From Ehretia macrophylla (taxonomy: Eukaryota; Streptophyta; Magnoliopsida; Boraginales; Ehretiaceae): DNA of 64,000 bases. The stretch's first letter is position 1, and the number at the start of each line of letters is the position of its first letter. The stretch spans positions 18,616,840 to 18,680,839 of the forward strand of contig CM075767.1 in NCBI GenBank assembly GCA_037974665.1, written 5' to 3'. The notes under the pieces were generated by a model, which saw only the letters and a list, made by a program, of their open reading frames with translations, ran no database searches and was not told the origin of the DNA. Both the position numbers and the translations under genes were made by a program. Shown here piece after piece: positions 10,741 through 22,139 of this stretch.

Positions 10741-11954
10741 TTCACTTATTGGAGACCGAAATTGACTCAGGTTGGGGTGATGTGTTCACATCTCCGTATT
10801 CAGCCTTTATTGTTGTCTCAGATCAGGGAAGCTCAGCAACTTGATGTTAAACTTCAGAAGATCAAGGATCAGATCACGGATGATCAGTCTGACTTTAACC
10901 TGCTTGAGGATGGTATTCTTCGGTTTTGGAATAGGGTTTGTGTTCCCGATGAACCGGGCTTGAGGCAAGGAATTCTGGAGGAAGCTCATAATTCTAAGTA
11001 CACTATTCATCCCGGTGGAAACAAGATGTATTGGGATTTGAAGAAACACTATTGGTGGAATAATATGAAGATAGAGGTTGCTCAGTTCGTGTCTAGATGT
11101 TTGACTTGTCAGAGGGTGAAAGCCGAGCATCAACGACGGCAGGTTTGCTTCAGCCGTTGGCTATACCAGAGTGGAAATGGGAGCATATTACGATGGACTT
11201 CGTCACTGGTTTGCCTAGAACACCGAGAGGTAATGATGCAGTTTGGGTTGTTGTGGATCGTTTAACGAAGACAGCTCATTTTATTGCGATGAGGATGGGA
11301 AATGAGGTTACAAAGTTGACGGATCTTTATTTGGATCAGATTGTTAGACTTCACGGGATTCCATCTAGTATTGTCTCTGATCGAGATCCTCGATTTACTT
11401 CTCGTTTGTGGGAGAAACTTCAGGAGACCTTAGGTACTCAGTTGAACTTCAGTACCGCGTATCATCCCCAGACCGACGGTCAGTTTGAGCGGACTATTCA
11501 GATTCTGGAAGATATGCTTAGGGCTTGTGTTCTGGACTTCGGGAATAACTGGAAGAAACATCTACCACTTGTCGAGTTTGCCTATAACAATAGTTATCAA
11601 GCTACTATTGGGATGGCACCTTTCGCAGCTCTTTACGGTCGTAAGTGCCGTCCACCTTTATATTGGGACGAGGTAGGGGAGATGAAGACTATTGATCCGA
11701 CCATCATGCCAGAGCTTCTTGAGAAAATTGAGAATGTTCAGTTGATCAGGCAGAGAATGCTTACGGCGCAAAGTAGATTCAAGAGTTATGCTGATAAACG
11801 TCGTCGGGACTTGGAGTTTGTAGTCGGAGATCGGGTTTTCTTGAGATTGTCTCCTCGTAAGGAGTTTGCTCGTTATGGTAAAGGTGGAAAGTTGAGTCCG
11901 AGATTTGTTGGGCCGTTTGAGATTACTGGCAGAGTTGGTAAGTTGGCATATTAG
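10741..11954 (+). pseudogene. integrase of the chromovirus
   Basis: The zinc-binding part ([29 protein letters not shown]) ends in a frameshift near 11130-11145. The catalytic core then reads [10 protein letters not shown] (first Asp), [12 protein letters not shown] (second Asp), and [10 protein letters not shown] with the Glu kept. [16 protein letters not shown] and [12 protein letters not shown] lead to the C-terminal [10 protein letters not shown] module. A stop at 11952-11954 cuts the frame just before the chromodomain-like tail. Confidence 0.92.
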
Positions 11955-12290
11955 TTGGCTTTACCGAAGAACTTCTCTAATGTCCACGATGTATTTCACG
12001 TGTCTAATTTGCAGAAATATAATTTCGATCCTTCTCATATTCTTGAGCCAGAGCCGTTACAGCTTCGTGAGAATCTGACTTATGACGAGCATCCGATTGG
12101 TATTCTTGATCAGATGGAACGAGAGTTGAGGTCGAAGAACATTCCGATGGTTAAGGTATTGTGGAAGCATCACGGTATCGAGGAAGCTACTTGGGAGAGA
12201 CGAGATCAGATGCAGCAGCAATACCCAGATCTGTTCAGTACATCAAGTAAGAATTTCGAGGGCGAACTTTCTTTAAAGGGGAGAGAATGT
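11955..12290 (+). pseudogene. integrase tail with chromodomain-like segment
   Basis: After the stop the same frame continues with LPKNFSNVHDVFHVSNLQKY and ends in IPMVKVLWKHHGIEEATWE, the short chromodomain seen at the integrase end of chromoviruses, thought to guide insertion to heterochromatin. Its reading runs to the polypurine tract. The chromodomain aromatic cage cannot be judged without an alignment. Confidence 0.85.
12271..12287 (+). other. polypurine tract of the chromovirus
   Basis: CTTTAAAGGGGAGAGAA lies directly against the 3' LTR start and would prime plus-strand synthesis. Confidence 0.9.
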
Positions 12291-14666
12291 GAAACCCCAC
12301 TTTTCTATCCTGTCTCGTTTTACGTACTTTATCTCGTTTTGCGTGAATTAACCTATCTAAGTGCTATGTGACTTAGAATGTGGTAATTTTGGTATCAATA
12401 CTCTTAGAACATGCTAAATGTGCATTCATGAATTTTTTATAAAAAAACGGAGTCATAAATTTTATTGTCGATTTTTAGTGAATAGTGTTTTCGAAACACG
12501 TCCGCTAAAATTTTGAAACTGGTCTTTTTAACCCTTCTAGACCTAGACCACGGACTTTAATAGACCTGTGTTTGATGAAAACGGTTTTAAAATCGGCTTA
12601 GGAATTTATTAGGGTTTTTACACCGACTTTTGTGAAAATCGAGTTATAAGCGGACTTGGGTAAAATTGTTTGATTGTAAAACTTCTTGTCACCTAAAAAT
12701 AAGTTACTTGAGCTAGCTTGGGTTTTGAATAATTGTTTTGAACTTTGGTGATCAAGAAAATGCATTTAAAGTCAAGAAAACACAAAAATACTAACTTAAA
12801 CTAACTTTGACTTTATTTTAATTGTTGACCAACAAGCTTATATCATCAACACACACTCAACACAACACAAAACACACTCAAAAAACACATAGGAGGCCGA
12901 GAGGAAGAAGAGAGAAAAAGAAAGAAAAAAACTCAAGCTTTTCAACCAATTTTTTAAAGAAAAACCTAGTTTTTGTCCGTAGAACTTCGTGCCGACTTGG
13001 ATTCCACTTGTTGGGCACGCATTGCACGCATTCCTAGGCTTATATCACATCAAAGGTGAGAGAAAAATTCTACATCTCAAAAGTTGTCTTTTGCATTTTT
13101 GCGTATAAATGAAAATTGAACCGTTAGAATTCTAATCTGATGTTAGAATATTGCTCCTTGCATGCTAGGGATCATTTTGCTGTAATACTGCGAGTTTTTA
13201 TCAGTTGTAGCATAATTTTTATTTTTCGGGTATTTAAATTTGATTAATTTGTTCAATGTTGATTAAATTGAGTTGTGTTAATCGAAATCGATTGCCGTCG
13301 ATTTCTAAAAACTTGATAATTACGTGGTAGCGCTGTTGTAATGCCAAATTTTTGATTGCGTTGTCCGTGTTAAAGTTCGAAAAATTCAGCCTTGACACCT
13401 TAGAGTTTGAGGGTTATCGGTCATGATTTGGAGGTGTTATGGTGGTTTTCCGAGGGGGCTAATGTAGTTGGTTGAATGGGTGAGTGATAGAAACTGATTT
13501 GGCGGTGTGTGGATTAGGAGAATGTAGGTTATGAATTTTTGAAGTTTAGGCTGTCTTTCTTTAAATTCTTGAACTATGCCTTAGATGATTGGGTGGTGTT
13601 TGAGTGATTGAATGGTGAGTTGTTGATGGGTAAACTAGGGTTTAATTATGTATATAATGCATGTTTGGTTGGATGGCCTACTTTGTCATCCAACTTAGTT
13701 ATTTGTTGTCTAATTGATTATTGATGCTATTATTGATGAATAGATGATTATTGACTGATGATTGATTGATTATTGATGATTGTTATGGAGTCTTGGTATG
13801 TGTGTACCACCTCTCGGGCAGCGTTGGCCTGTCGGGTTGAAAACGGCATGACTGCCAGAGGCTACCCCAACTCGCATGACGGAGGTGTCTTGGAGGGAGG
13901 GACTAGTGAGGTACCTCAGGTGCGTGAGTAATGGGGAGTTATAAGAAGAATGGTTGAGATCGTGATGACGTTTAGAGCTACACCAGCTAGAGTATCCTTT
14001 ATTGATTGGTCGTATAGTTATGTGATGATAGTATTTTGATGTTATTGTGTGTTTATTGACTCAAAGGATTAATTCCAAGGAGTTTAGTAAACCTTGCTCG
14101 AGATCTACGGATCCTCACTGGGCTTATTATATATAAGCTCACTCTCTATTATTGCATGTTTACAGGTGTTGCAGAGCAAGACTACGGGTATGTGCCTCCT
14201 GAGGGGGAAAATGTGCCTTTTGTGGTCGAGTCTTATGTCCCTGAGTCTTATCCGTGATGCTATGTTGTTTACTATATTGTATATTAATTTAGAAGACTTT
14301 TAAATGCTTTGTAATTCTTATTGCATAAGATGGAGAAAAGATCATGAGTTAGTTTATACTATCTTAGTAGTCTTTCTTTTGCCTTTGTTTAGAGTGCTAG
14401 GTTGGTATGAATATGGGTTGTAATGTATGTCAAAGTTAAATGTTATGTTGGAACGGAGGCGTATAACTGTGAATGGTTGGTGGAAGGAATGATTATTGTA
14501 TAATATGGTTGTGTCGTATGTTGTTATTTGAATTAAGGAGTTGTTGGATGTATGATGTTCTAATGAGGTTGGTTTAGAACATCGGTATCCTAATTACTGT
14601 CGTTATACTGCAGAAATTCCGTTGCGTCCTGACTGATTGTAGGTGGGGTCGAGTTGGGGCGTGACA
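12288..14666 (+). repeat. 3' LTR of the chromovirus
   Basis: 2379 bp, matching the 5' LTR. It differs by a short insertion near 12487-12495, a duplication of CGCATTGCACGCATT near 13017-13031, and scattered substitutions. Five G-to-A differences relative to the 5' LTR cluster in its first 80 bases. Confidence 0.95.
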
Positions 14667-14671
14667 CAAAG
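14667..14671 (+). repeat. target-site duplication CAAAG
   Basis: It repeats 4983-4987 on the other side of the chromovirus. Removing the element restores a continuous element A sequence (GACAAGCAAAGTTTCGG). Confidence 0.93.
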
Positions 14672-15886
14672 TTTCGGTGTGGAGGTGCGTGTATTTCATG
14701 AAAATCTTTTTCAAAATATGTAAGAAATACACTATTTGTGTTTATGAGAAAATGTATTTTGCTATCTTACTTATTTAAAGGAAGATGATTTAGATGATTT
14801 GAGAACTTTTATTGTTAGCTACGTATTGTGAAAAACTCTGAGGAAACTCTGTAAGAAAAACTTTGCATGAGTAAACCTAGCTATTCTTCTTTTCTTCAAT
14901 TGATAGCTATGTGATTATGAAAGGATTGAGATATGATTACCGTTTATTATAAGAACTTCTTGTGATTGAAACCTGAACCCTTAGGCCATGTCTGTACAGT
15001 ATGTTATGTTATTTTATCTGTATGTACACTTTGAAAAAAAAAAGAAGAAAAAGAAAAAAAAAGAAAAAACAAAGAAAACAATGAAAAAAAATAGAAAAAT
15101 GAAAAAAAAGAGTTGTACATACCTTTACTGTTGAATAAATTTTTGGTATAAATATGTTGTAAATCTCTAAGCACCACTATCCTAGACACGTAGGGGTCAC
15201 TTTAAATATGTGCTATAGTGTAAGGTTTCGAGCCTTGATATCTCGGGTGATTAAGGCACGTATGGGTCACTTTAAAACCTAGCAACCTCATTCATAATGA
15301 CGGGGGATTGTTGGCCTTAAAACCCACTATATGGGATGTCCAGAAAGCAAAAGAAATTGAACACTATATAGAGGTATTATTAGTTGTACTTTTATATTTC
15401 TGGAAAATGTTAAAGGGTTAAGGCATGATCAAGAGTTTGATTACAAATGTAGGTAAGAATATCAAGGTCCAATCTGTTCGCATAACATGAAAGTTGAGAA
15501 TTGCATGAACTTAATCTACTTAGTTTACTTCTAAATATGTACCCCGAAGCAATCAATAGTCGATTTCCAATAAGAGTACCTATTTGAAAAAAATTTGCAA
15601 AATGTTCTCTTATCATGTTTATCATTAACTGCTGAATAGGTTTAAGATAGTAGATTGCATTTCTCATGATTCATTTTTGGAATGTGTTTGACAAAAAGAT
15701 AGGATAGATTTTTGCATCTATTTTTGACTTGTAAAAATTCTGCAAAATGTGAATGTGTTTGACAAAAAGATAGGATAGATTTTTGCATATGTTTTTGACT
15801 TGTAAAAATTCTACAAAAATTCACTTTCACATATGTTTTAAAGACAGTCTTGCTTGAGGACAAACAAGGTTTAGGTTTGAGGATGT
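14672..15886 (+). other. non-coding 3' internal region of element A
   Basis: No coding frame is recognised. It holds an A-rich purine tract at about 15034-15112 (A runs broken by G), a repeated GGGTCACTTTAAA (near 15196 and 15268), a 71-bp tandem duplication at 15681-15818 and, at 15852-15883, the module GCTTGAGGACAAACAAGG followed by GGTTTGAGGATG, the probable polypurine tract. Small ORFs on the minus strand here are chance. Confidence 0.7.
15681..15818 (+). repeat. 71-bp tandem duplication
   Basis: AATGTGTTTGACAAAAAGAT begins two copies at 15681 and 15752. The copies differ by a few bases and run through GACTTGTAAAAATTCT. Confidence 0.9.
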
Positions 15887-16374
15887 TGATGTGACTGTAT
15901 TTGCAGCACTCAAACCATGATATTTGTACTGCATTTGTATCTTAACTCTAGAATAAATGCAACACTTTGATACCTTCGATGCAATGTAGGAAAATACTGA
16001 AAAGTGAAAAATTAGGCCCGAAATGATCCAATTACAAGTCAAGAAGTAAGAATGGGGAAGCATGAGAAACGGTGGAAGAATGAAGCTCATAGAGAAGAAA
16101 TTTGGCCAAAACTAGCATGAAATCGGACTTGGAATATTGACCCAGATGATCTCAAATAGTAGCCCATGTCCGTTTTTGGCAAACCATATCCGTTTTTCAA
16201 GTAGAAACAGCCTTCTGAGCAAAACGCATGACTTTAGTCTTGCACGTGGCATGATTTTAGCAAAATTCTATCGTTTGGAGGGGCAAAACAGTGAAAAATG
16301 CCTGAAAATGATGCGGTGAACAATCTGGTCAAAGTCAACAAACGGAAAAAAGTCAACTATTTCAGAATTTTGCC

Positions 16375-16382
16375 TATAAATA
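16375..16382 (+). promoter_or_regulatory. TATA box in LTR A
   Basis: TATAAATA in the context TGCCTATAAATAGAG, about 490 bases into the LTR; the likely core promoter of element A. Confidence 0.7.
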
Positions 16383-16499
16383 GAGTTTCAACCCTTTGAG
16401 AATTCATGAGTTAATTTTGGAGTATTATCAATATTTTTGATGTAATTCCGAGTTAATTCTATTTAGTTTTAAATTTTAGTTTTAGTTAATTAAGTAGTA

Positions 16500-16720
16500 G
16501 TAGAATACGGGGGAAGTCCCGCCTAGGTAGCTCTTATTCGGAGAAATTTTGCCCGAATAGCTACTTTTAGGGGGAAGTCCGACCCAAATAGTTATTGTCC
16601 AGGGGAAGTTATGCCCGAATAGCTTTTAATAGGAAAGCTCTTATTCGGGAGAAACTCATCTCTAATAGTTCTTATTCAGGGGAAATTAGCCCTGCCCGAA
16701 TAGCTATTTTGCGTCGGACC
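16500..16720 (+). repeat. array of about 40-bp hairpin-forming units in LTR A
   Basis: Roughly five degenerate copies of a unit built from ATAGCTCTTATTCGG, GGGGAAGT and GCCCGAATAG. Each unit contains ATTCGG and CCGAAT, so each can fold on itself. It lies downstream of the TATA box and so should be transcribed. Confidence 0.75.
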
Positions 16721-17562
16721 TCTGCTCAAATTTCGGGAATCAGAAATACGCGTTCGTCGATATGAGAGAGCCTTTCTTGACTCTCTTTTATTTACATAAC
16801 TCGTATTCATTTATGTCTGAGTAGATTGATATCTAAAGGTGAATATTGTAAATGATAGTATTTTAATATATGGTCTTGGATTTAGTTTATTCAATTCATA
16901 TTGCAATGTATGACTTGTTTTAATTCATTATTTCATACGTAATGCTTTTAAGTAGACATTATGATTGTTTTACTTTCGCTTCATTAATATTATACTTGTA
17001 GTTAATATTATGAATGCGTTATTTTCGTGCCATATAAATGTTTTAATCATGAATTTGTAGGTTGTACCATAGATTCTATGAAACTATAGGTTGTACCATA
17101 GTTTCTATCTGTAAGGTTAATTCCTTAGTTTAGTTTGCCTTGTTGTACTTGGTTAAAATAAGCTAAGTAGATTAACTAGGTCTATAGCTTTTAGCTTAAC
17201 CGGGTATATGCTTGTAGCTTAAACCCTTGCAAAATTAGATAAACTAGATATCGAGCTTATATTAATTGCCTCATTTACATGTTCAAACCCCTAGATCACC
17301 ACCTCTCGTATTCTACTAATACTTAGTATAACTTAGATAATTTAGTTAGTTTACATTTTTCGCACGTTACTCAAACCCACCTTGCAATTTGTCACTTAAG
17401 CGCTTTAACACTTTTATACTACTTCACTAACTTAAACTAGTGAGCTTCCCTGTGGTACGATTCCGCACTCATAGCACACTACACTACGAAGATCCGTGCA
17501 CTTGCGGGCATTTTAACTTGGTTTATTTTGCGCACATTTTAACGCACAACCCGATCGCATCA

Positions 17563-17695
17563 CATGTCTTTTCATATAATTTACCTACATTGCAAAACAA
17601 ACATGGAACCAATCAAATTGCTCATAAATTACTCAAGAACTAACAAAATTTAAGTGAAAATGCGCTGAAATAATATGTCAATATTACACCCAACA
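17563..17695 (-). repeat. LTR fragment of the element B family
   Basis: From about 17568 to CACCCAACA at 17695 this matches the ends of both element B LTRs (36945-37062 and 47826-47942), including ACCAATCAAATTGCTC and AATTACTC. The break at 17562/17563 is the right edge of LTR A. Element A therefore inserted into an LTR of this family, and the rest of that LTR should lie left of the window. Confidence 0.85.
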
Positions 17696-19824
17696 GCTAG
17701 TAACTCACGGAATATAGGAACATTACAATTAATAGGCTATGCATAATTATACTTTAGTTTCAACTGAGGTTTAAGTAGTACAATATTACTAAGTTAGCCT
17801 AACAACCATTCTACTGAAAAACTAGTAATCCATGTAGAATAAGAGAGATTTCAACTAGAAGTCACCACTAGACAAGCAAGACAAGGTCATAGTTGAAACT
17901 TTTGCATACAATACAATCAACTTATAAGTTACAGTAATTAGAATATTTAACTCATATACTCATACTTTTAATAGTCTACAAGTTAATTAAGAAGATAGCT
18001 CAACAACTTAAAAGAGAATGATTCAACCAGCATGCTATAACTAGATGTAAACCGAGCTAGAATTTAGTTTAACTAAAATCAACACATGAGCCTGCAATTA
18101 CTCATACTATTTCTCATTTTACTTTAGTTAATAACTTGTATAAGAAACTAGTTCACTCCACATAACAATAAACTAGCCATTAACTCAACTAAATGAATTC
18201 CTCCAAATAATTTATAGATAATAAAGGTTAGGTTACTTTAATGTTCAAATGACACATTTATTCACAATGGCACTACCCAGTCTTTTACTACTTTGATGAA
18301 CTTCTAATTCATATTCTACTTTACTTACAATAGTTAGTAATTTCCCCATGAAGATAGCCCAACATTAGCATATAGGGAAATAAATGTTTATCAACTAATA
18401 GAAAAGTTAACTATCAACTATTTAATAACTAACATACCATTTTAGCAAAATACCTATACTTCAAGCTAAGATTCTAACATATCACCAGTAGGATCAACTT
18501 AAGTTAATTACATTTAACATATAATAGACAACCATCAACTTACAATTAATCTTATATGTAGATTCAAAGAGCATTAAACACATTCTTTCACATAGCTTAC
18601 TTAACCCTTCTAAGTGTTCACTAGTTGCACATTGATAACAACCACTAATTCTAGCAATTGAATTATTTAGCATATATAGAAACATTACCTATCTCTAAAG
18701 GTGATGACCATCACAACTCTACTAGTATTTCTCATTCACAATCGAATAGAATAGCTTTCAATTTAAATTAACTTTACTAGCAATTAGATTTCAATTACAA
18801 TTCATGAAAACAACATAACTATAAGAGTCTCATTACGCTACTAATCATCCAAGAACACTACACAATAAGGTCTTGATCGAATACATCCAATTAGAACTGA
18901 AATATATCATCACTATAGCAAAATAACAATACAATTCAGATTCTCGCGTAACAGGGCAGTTTCGATACACCTCACCAAAATGATCATAACTTATTATAGA
19001 AAACTCCAATTAATGCACTGTAAAAAGCATTAGAAACTATACTCGTAAGGATTTCTAACAGTATATAATTTAACCCCTAATCCTTCTCCAATTAATTCAG
19101 TTTTAAGCCCAAAATTGCCTCATTTTTGTTGAAAAAACTGGACAGCCACAATTGAACAAACACACACGTACACATGGTGTAGTTAGTTCATTTGCTTGCA
19201 ATTCCAATATATATAGTGAAAGTTAACTAATTTGAGTTAAATCATTACTCTTTCATGCATTTCTACAAACACCAAAGCTTCACTTTGCACCATTATCAAC
19301 AATAGAAACAACATCTACCATTACACTGACATGGCCTAGTTTAGCTAGCATCAACCTTCAACTACACATAATCTCCTTAAATATCAAGTTATCTAGCTAG
19401 AACCAAGCTCAAAACAACTAAATTTAACATTTACATAAACATCATATTATGAATAATTCAAGAGATAAACACAAAGGATGCAATCCCTCACCTTAACAAG
19501 CTAAAAATGCAAAAGATGAACTTGTATTGAAGCTAGATGGCCTATTTTCTTCTTTTCTTCTCCACGCCATTGAACTCTTAAGCCCATTTTTTTGTTCATT
19601 CTTCTCTGTTGGCCGACGATGAGAGTGGTGAGGTGAATGATATTTTGATGTTTTGTGTGGTGTGTGAGAGTGAACCGTGAGTGTATGAGTTTTATTTATT
19701 TATTATTATTATTTTTTCTATTTTTTCTAATGGTCGATTGTGGCTTTTTTGTGGTGTAAGGTGTTTTGGTTTATATCTTTTTTTCTAAGTGGACCGTGTG
19801 TATGAGTGAAGTGATTAAGTTGTT

Positions 19825-19826
<2 letters not shown>

Positions 19827-19868
<42 letters not shown>
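19827..19868. repeat. (AT)21 microsatellite
   Basis: 42 bases of uninterrupted AT dinucleotides, inside the LTR remnant and 18 bases before the left target duplication of the MITE. Confidence 0.97.
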
Positions 19869-19871
<3 letters not shown>

Positions 19872-19889
19872 ATGTTATTTGCTTTATAA

Positions 19890-20225
19890 GACCATCTCCA
19901 ATAGGGGTCTCTAAAAGCAAATTTTTTCAAATATGGATATTTTTAAAGACTCTAGTCTCTAAAAAGCATTATTAATTATTTAAATATCCATGGGCCCTAC
20001 CACTTTTGTCAACTTTTATGCCAAAATAGAGACCTAGTCTCTATTTTCTTCAACAAATTTGAAGACCAAAATAGAGACTTGGGCTCTATTTTGGCTTAAA
20101 AGTTGGCAAAAGTGGTGGGCCCTATGTATATTTAAATCATTAATAATACTTTTTAGAGACTAGGATCTTTAAAAATATCTAAATTTGAAAACTTTTGCTT
20201 TTAGAGACTCCCATTGAGGATGCTC
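19890..20225. mobile_element. fold-back MITE, Tourist-like
   Basis: 336 bp that is an inverted repeat over nearly its whole length. The ends are GACCATCTCCAATAGGG and the complement of CCCATTGAGGATGCTC, followed inward by GTCTCTAAAAGC on both arms, and the centre contains paired AATAGAGAC blocks. TAA flanks both sides (19887-19889, 20226-20228). A 3-bp TAA duplication and GAGCATC-type ends suit PIF/Harbinger-derived MITEs. It has no coding capacity. Confidence 0.85.
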
Positions 20226-20918
20226 TAACTAAATCTAATATAATTATAAACTAAGCTAAGACTAAAGCACTACAATTGGACTTGGGCTTGGCTTAATAAT
20301 TAATCTAAGCCCAAATTAAATTAAATGCTAGGCCCAAATTAAAATAAACTAAGCCCGATTGAAATAAAACCAGGCCCGGAACTAAATAAACTAAGCCTGG
20401 ACGAAATAAAAACTAGGCCCGAATAAAATAAAACTTAAGCCCGAACATATCAAAATCACTTAATTCTACCCTCTCGGGCATGCAATGCACAAAAAGAACA
20501 TTAAACAAATTCATGGAATAAAGTAATTTAGGCAAATATGAAAGTAGATAAAATAAATAAAATAAAAGAAAATCAACGTCAGGCTCAATTAAATGTAAAC
20601 AAATAATAATATATTAAGATAATCATTGCTAGTAATTAGATATAATTCAAATTGATACATTTATTATTAAAAATATTAAGATAGCATGTTCAGGTCCGGG
20701 CCCGAGCTTCCCGTTTGAACAATAAAACAAATTAATTCAGATGCAAGTAAAGTAAATTTGAATAATTAAAACGATAAAAGAAATGTCCTGGCAACTCTAC
20801 TAAATATAAATTAAATAAAAATAAGTAATTAGTAATGCATATTTCCCACGAAATGCAAGTTAATAAAATAAATAAGTAGAAAGTAATAAAATAAATATAT
20901 GATCAGGTTTGGGTGTCA

Positions 20919-21461
20919 CAGTAGGTGTCACCCTTAGAGGTTTTTTTATATTTTTTCGCCCTTCTAACAAGATTTAACTTGTGAAGAGATTTTTTTGTTT
21001 CTCTTCTTGGAAAAGCCAAATTGTTGAAGGGTACACAAATTTTCATGTATAAATCTAGTTGTAAGAAGGTTTCGGCTTTCTCCATATATAAGCCAAAGCA
21101 TTGTAACCATTATTAATTTATAGAGTGAAAGAGGTAAGTTCATCGACCCTCGTTAAGAAATATTGTTTTCCTACTTATCTTTGTGCATGATCCCAACAAG
21201 TGGTATTAGGGGTTATCCTTGAATATTCCTAGTCACACACGTTAGAACTCATTGATGTTTGATTGGTTATTGCACTTAGATATGTTGGTCATTACTATCG
21301 CCAAAGAAATTGTTTTCTTGTTGTTAAAGTAAAAGATTTCTAAGAAGAGGATGCTAGAGTGAGAGAGGTACTTGCACTGAGTCCTAATATTTTGTGCTCA
21401 GGCGAAGGCAAAACTGAATAGGGACATGTTGGATGTTGGAGAAGAATTACCTGCATATGCA
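20919..21461 (+). repeat. copia LTR end and leader remnant
   Basis: It contains TATATAAGCC near 21083-21092 and ends at about 21198 in CCCAACA. The primer-site-like TGGTATTAGGGG follows at 21201-21212, a decayed form of the initiator-Met site. The remaining 250 bases up to the next element show no recognisable frame. Probably an old copia element into which the copia at 21462 inserted. Confidence 0.55.
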
Positions 21462-22086
21462 TGTTGGCAATGTGAATGGAAGAGTCTACTTTGGTGAAAT
21501 GGTGGCTGGCTGCTCAAGAACTTTGCAGCTGGAATTATGGAAAACTATGGTTGTCCACTTTGCTTTTCTATGCAATATTACAACTCCTTTTGACAATTGT
21601 TAAAGCTAGCAGAAAGTTGGTTTTGATTTTCCATTTGTTTGGTCCAACATCTCAGGCCATAGTTTGCTATATATAGCCATGGAATTGGAGGAGATTAAGA
21701 GCAGAGAAGAGAAAGAAATTAAAGATACAAAGACAGAAGCAATTCTTCAATCATTAGCATTCTAGTTTAAAATAGAGAGAGTTTTACATTTTTTGGGTTC
21801 GCCGGTTCTTGTAATTTGGTGTGCTTCTATTACAAGAAGATTAGATCGTTGTATCCTAGGAGGCTTACACTATCAACTGTCAGCACCGTAGCAGGGCGTT
21901 AAAGTCTTAAGAAGATTGAGCCCAACTCAAGTCTCGGTCTAAATATATTATTTGGTTTGGATTTCTATCAATTTTAATTTTTCTAAACTGTAATATCTAT
22001 TTTACATATTTAAGTAATTATTTATTCTACATTTAATTCTTGTCAAATTTACATTTACAATCTGTAATTCTTATTAACAATCAGTG

Positions 22087-22124
<38 letters not shown>

Positions 22125-22139
22125 ATATCGATGATAACA
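21462..22139 (+). repeat. 5' LTR of the + strand copia
   Basis: 678 bp, TGTTGG...GATAACA. It has TATATATAG at about 21669-21677 as a possible TATA box and a (TA)15 tract at 22091-22120 that is much shorter in the 3' LTR. Confidence 0.93.
22091..22120. repeat. (TA)15 microsatellite in the 5' LTR
   Basis: The same place in the 3' LTR (28106-28115) has only five AT units, so the tract changed after insertion. Confidence 0.95.

Larger units (their letters stand above)
4988..14666 (+). mobile_element. complete chromovirus (Tekay/Del-like Ty3/gypsy), nested in element A
   Basis: Two near-identical LTRs (4988-7351 and 12288-14666) begin TGTGAAACCCC and end GGGGCGTGACA. They enclose an initiator-Met primer site, gag with two CCHC knuckles, protease, RT, RNase H, integrase, a C-terminal chromodomain-like segment and a polypurine tract. 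The 5-bp duplication CAAAG flanks it at 4983-4987 and 14667-14671, proving insertion into element A. Over one hand-aligned stretch (6061-6480 against 13378-13797) I count about 7 differences, so it is fairly young, yet pol carries several stops and frameshifts. The chromodomain and long LTRs point to the Tekay/Del clade. Confidence 0.95.
14667..17562 (+). mobile_element. element A, right part with its 3' LTR
   Basis: Continuation of element A after the nested chromovirus: about 1.2 kb of non-coding DNA, a PPT module, then an LTR. The flanking duplication cannot be checked because the 5' end is outside the window. Confidence 0.8.
15887..17562 (+). repeat. 3' LTR of element A
   Basis: It starts TGATGTGACTG just after the GGTTTGAGGATGT polypurine-like stretch and ends GATCGCATCA, giving TGATG/CATCA terminal inverted bases. 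It carries a TATA box at 16375-16382 and an array of small repeats at 16500-16720. Edges are placed by these signals because no second LTR is available; a start 3 bases earlier is possible. Confidence 0.75.
17696..20918 (-). repeat. remnant of a minus-strand chromovirus-type LTR
   Basis: AT-rich with no coding frame. Read on the minus strand from 20918 it starts TGTGACACCCAAACC, a typical LTR start of this group. At about 19490 it has TTAAGGTGAGGGATT, which resembles GGTGAGGGATT in the LTR at 61001 (near 61571). A tract of diverged units with CTAAGCCCG-like words lies at 20280-20450. The left edge is cut by the LTR fragment at 17695. No partner LTR is seen, so the assignment is by resemblance. 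Confidence 0.5.

Noticed and set aside
15034..15112. A-rich tract as a LINE or SINE poly(A) tail
   Set aside because: It is a G-interrupted purine tract within element A, and element B has similar tracts in the same region; no retroposon body is attached.
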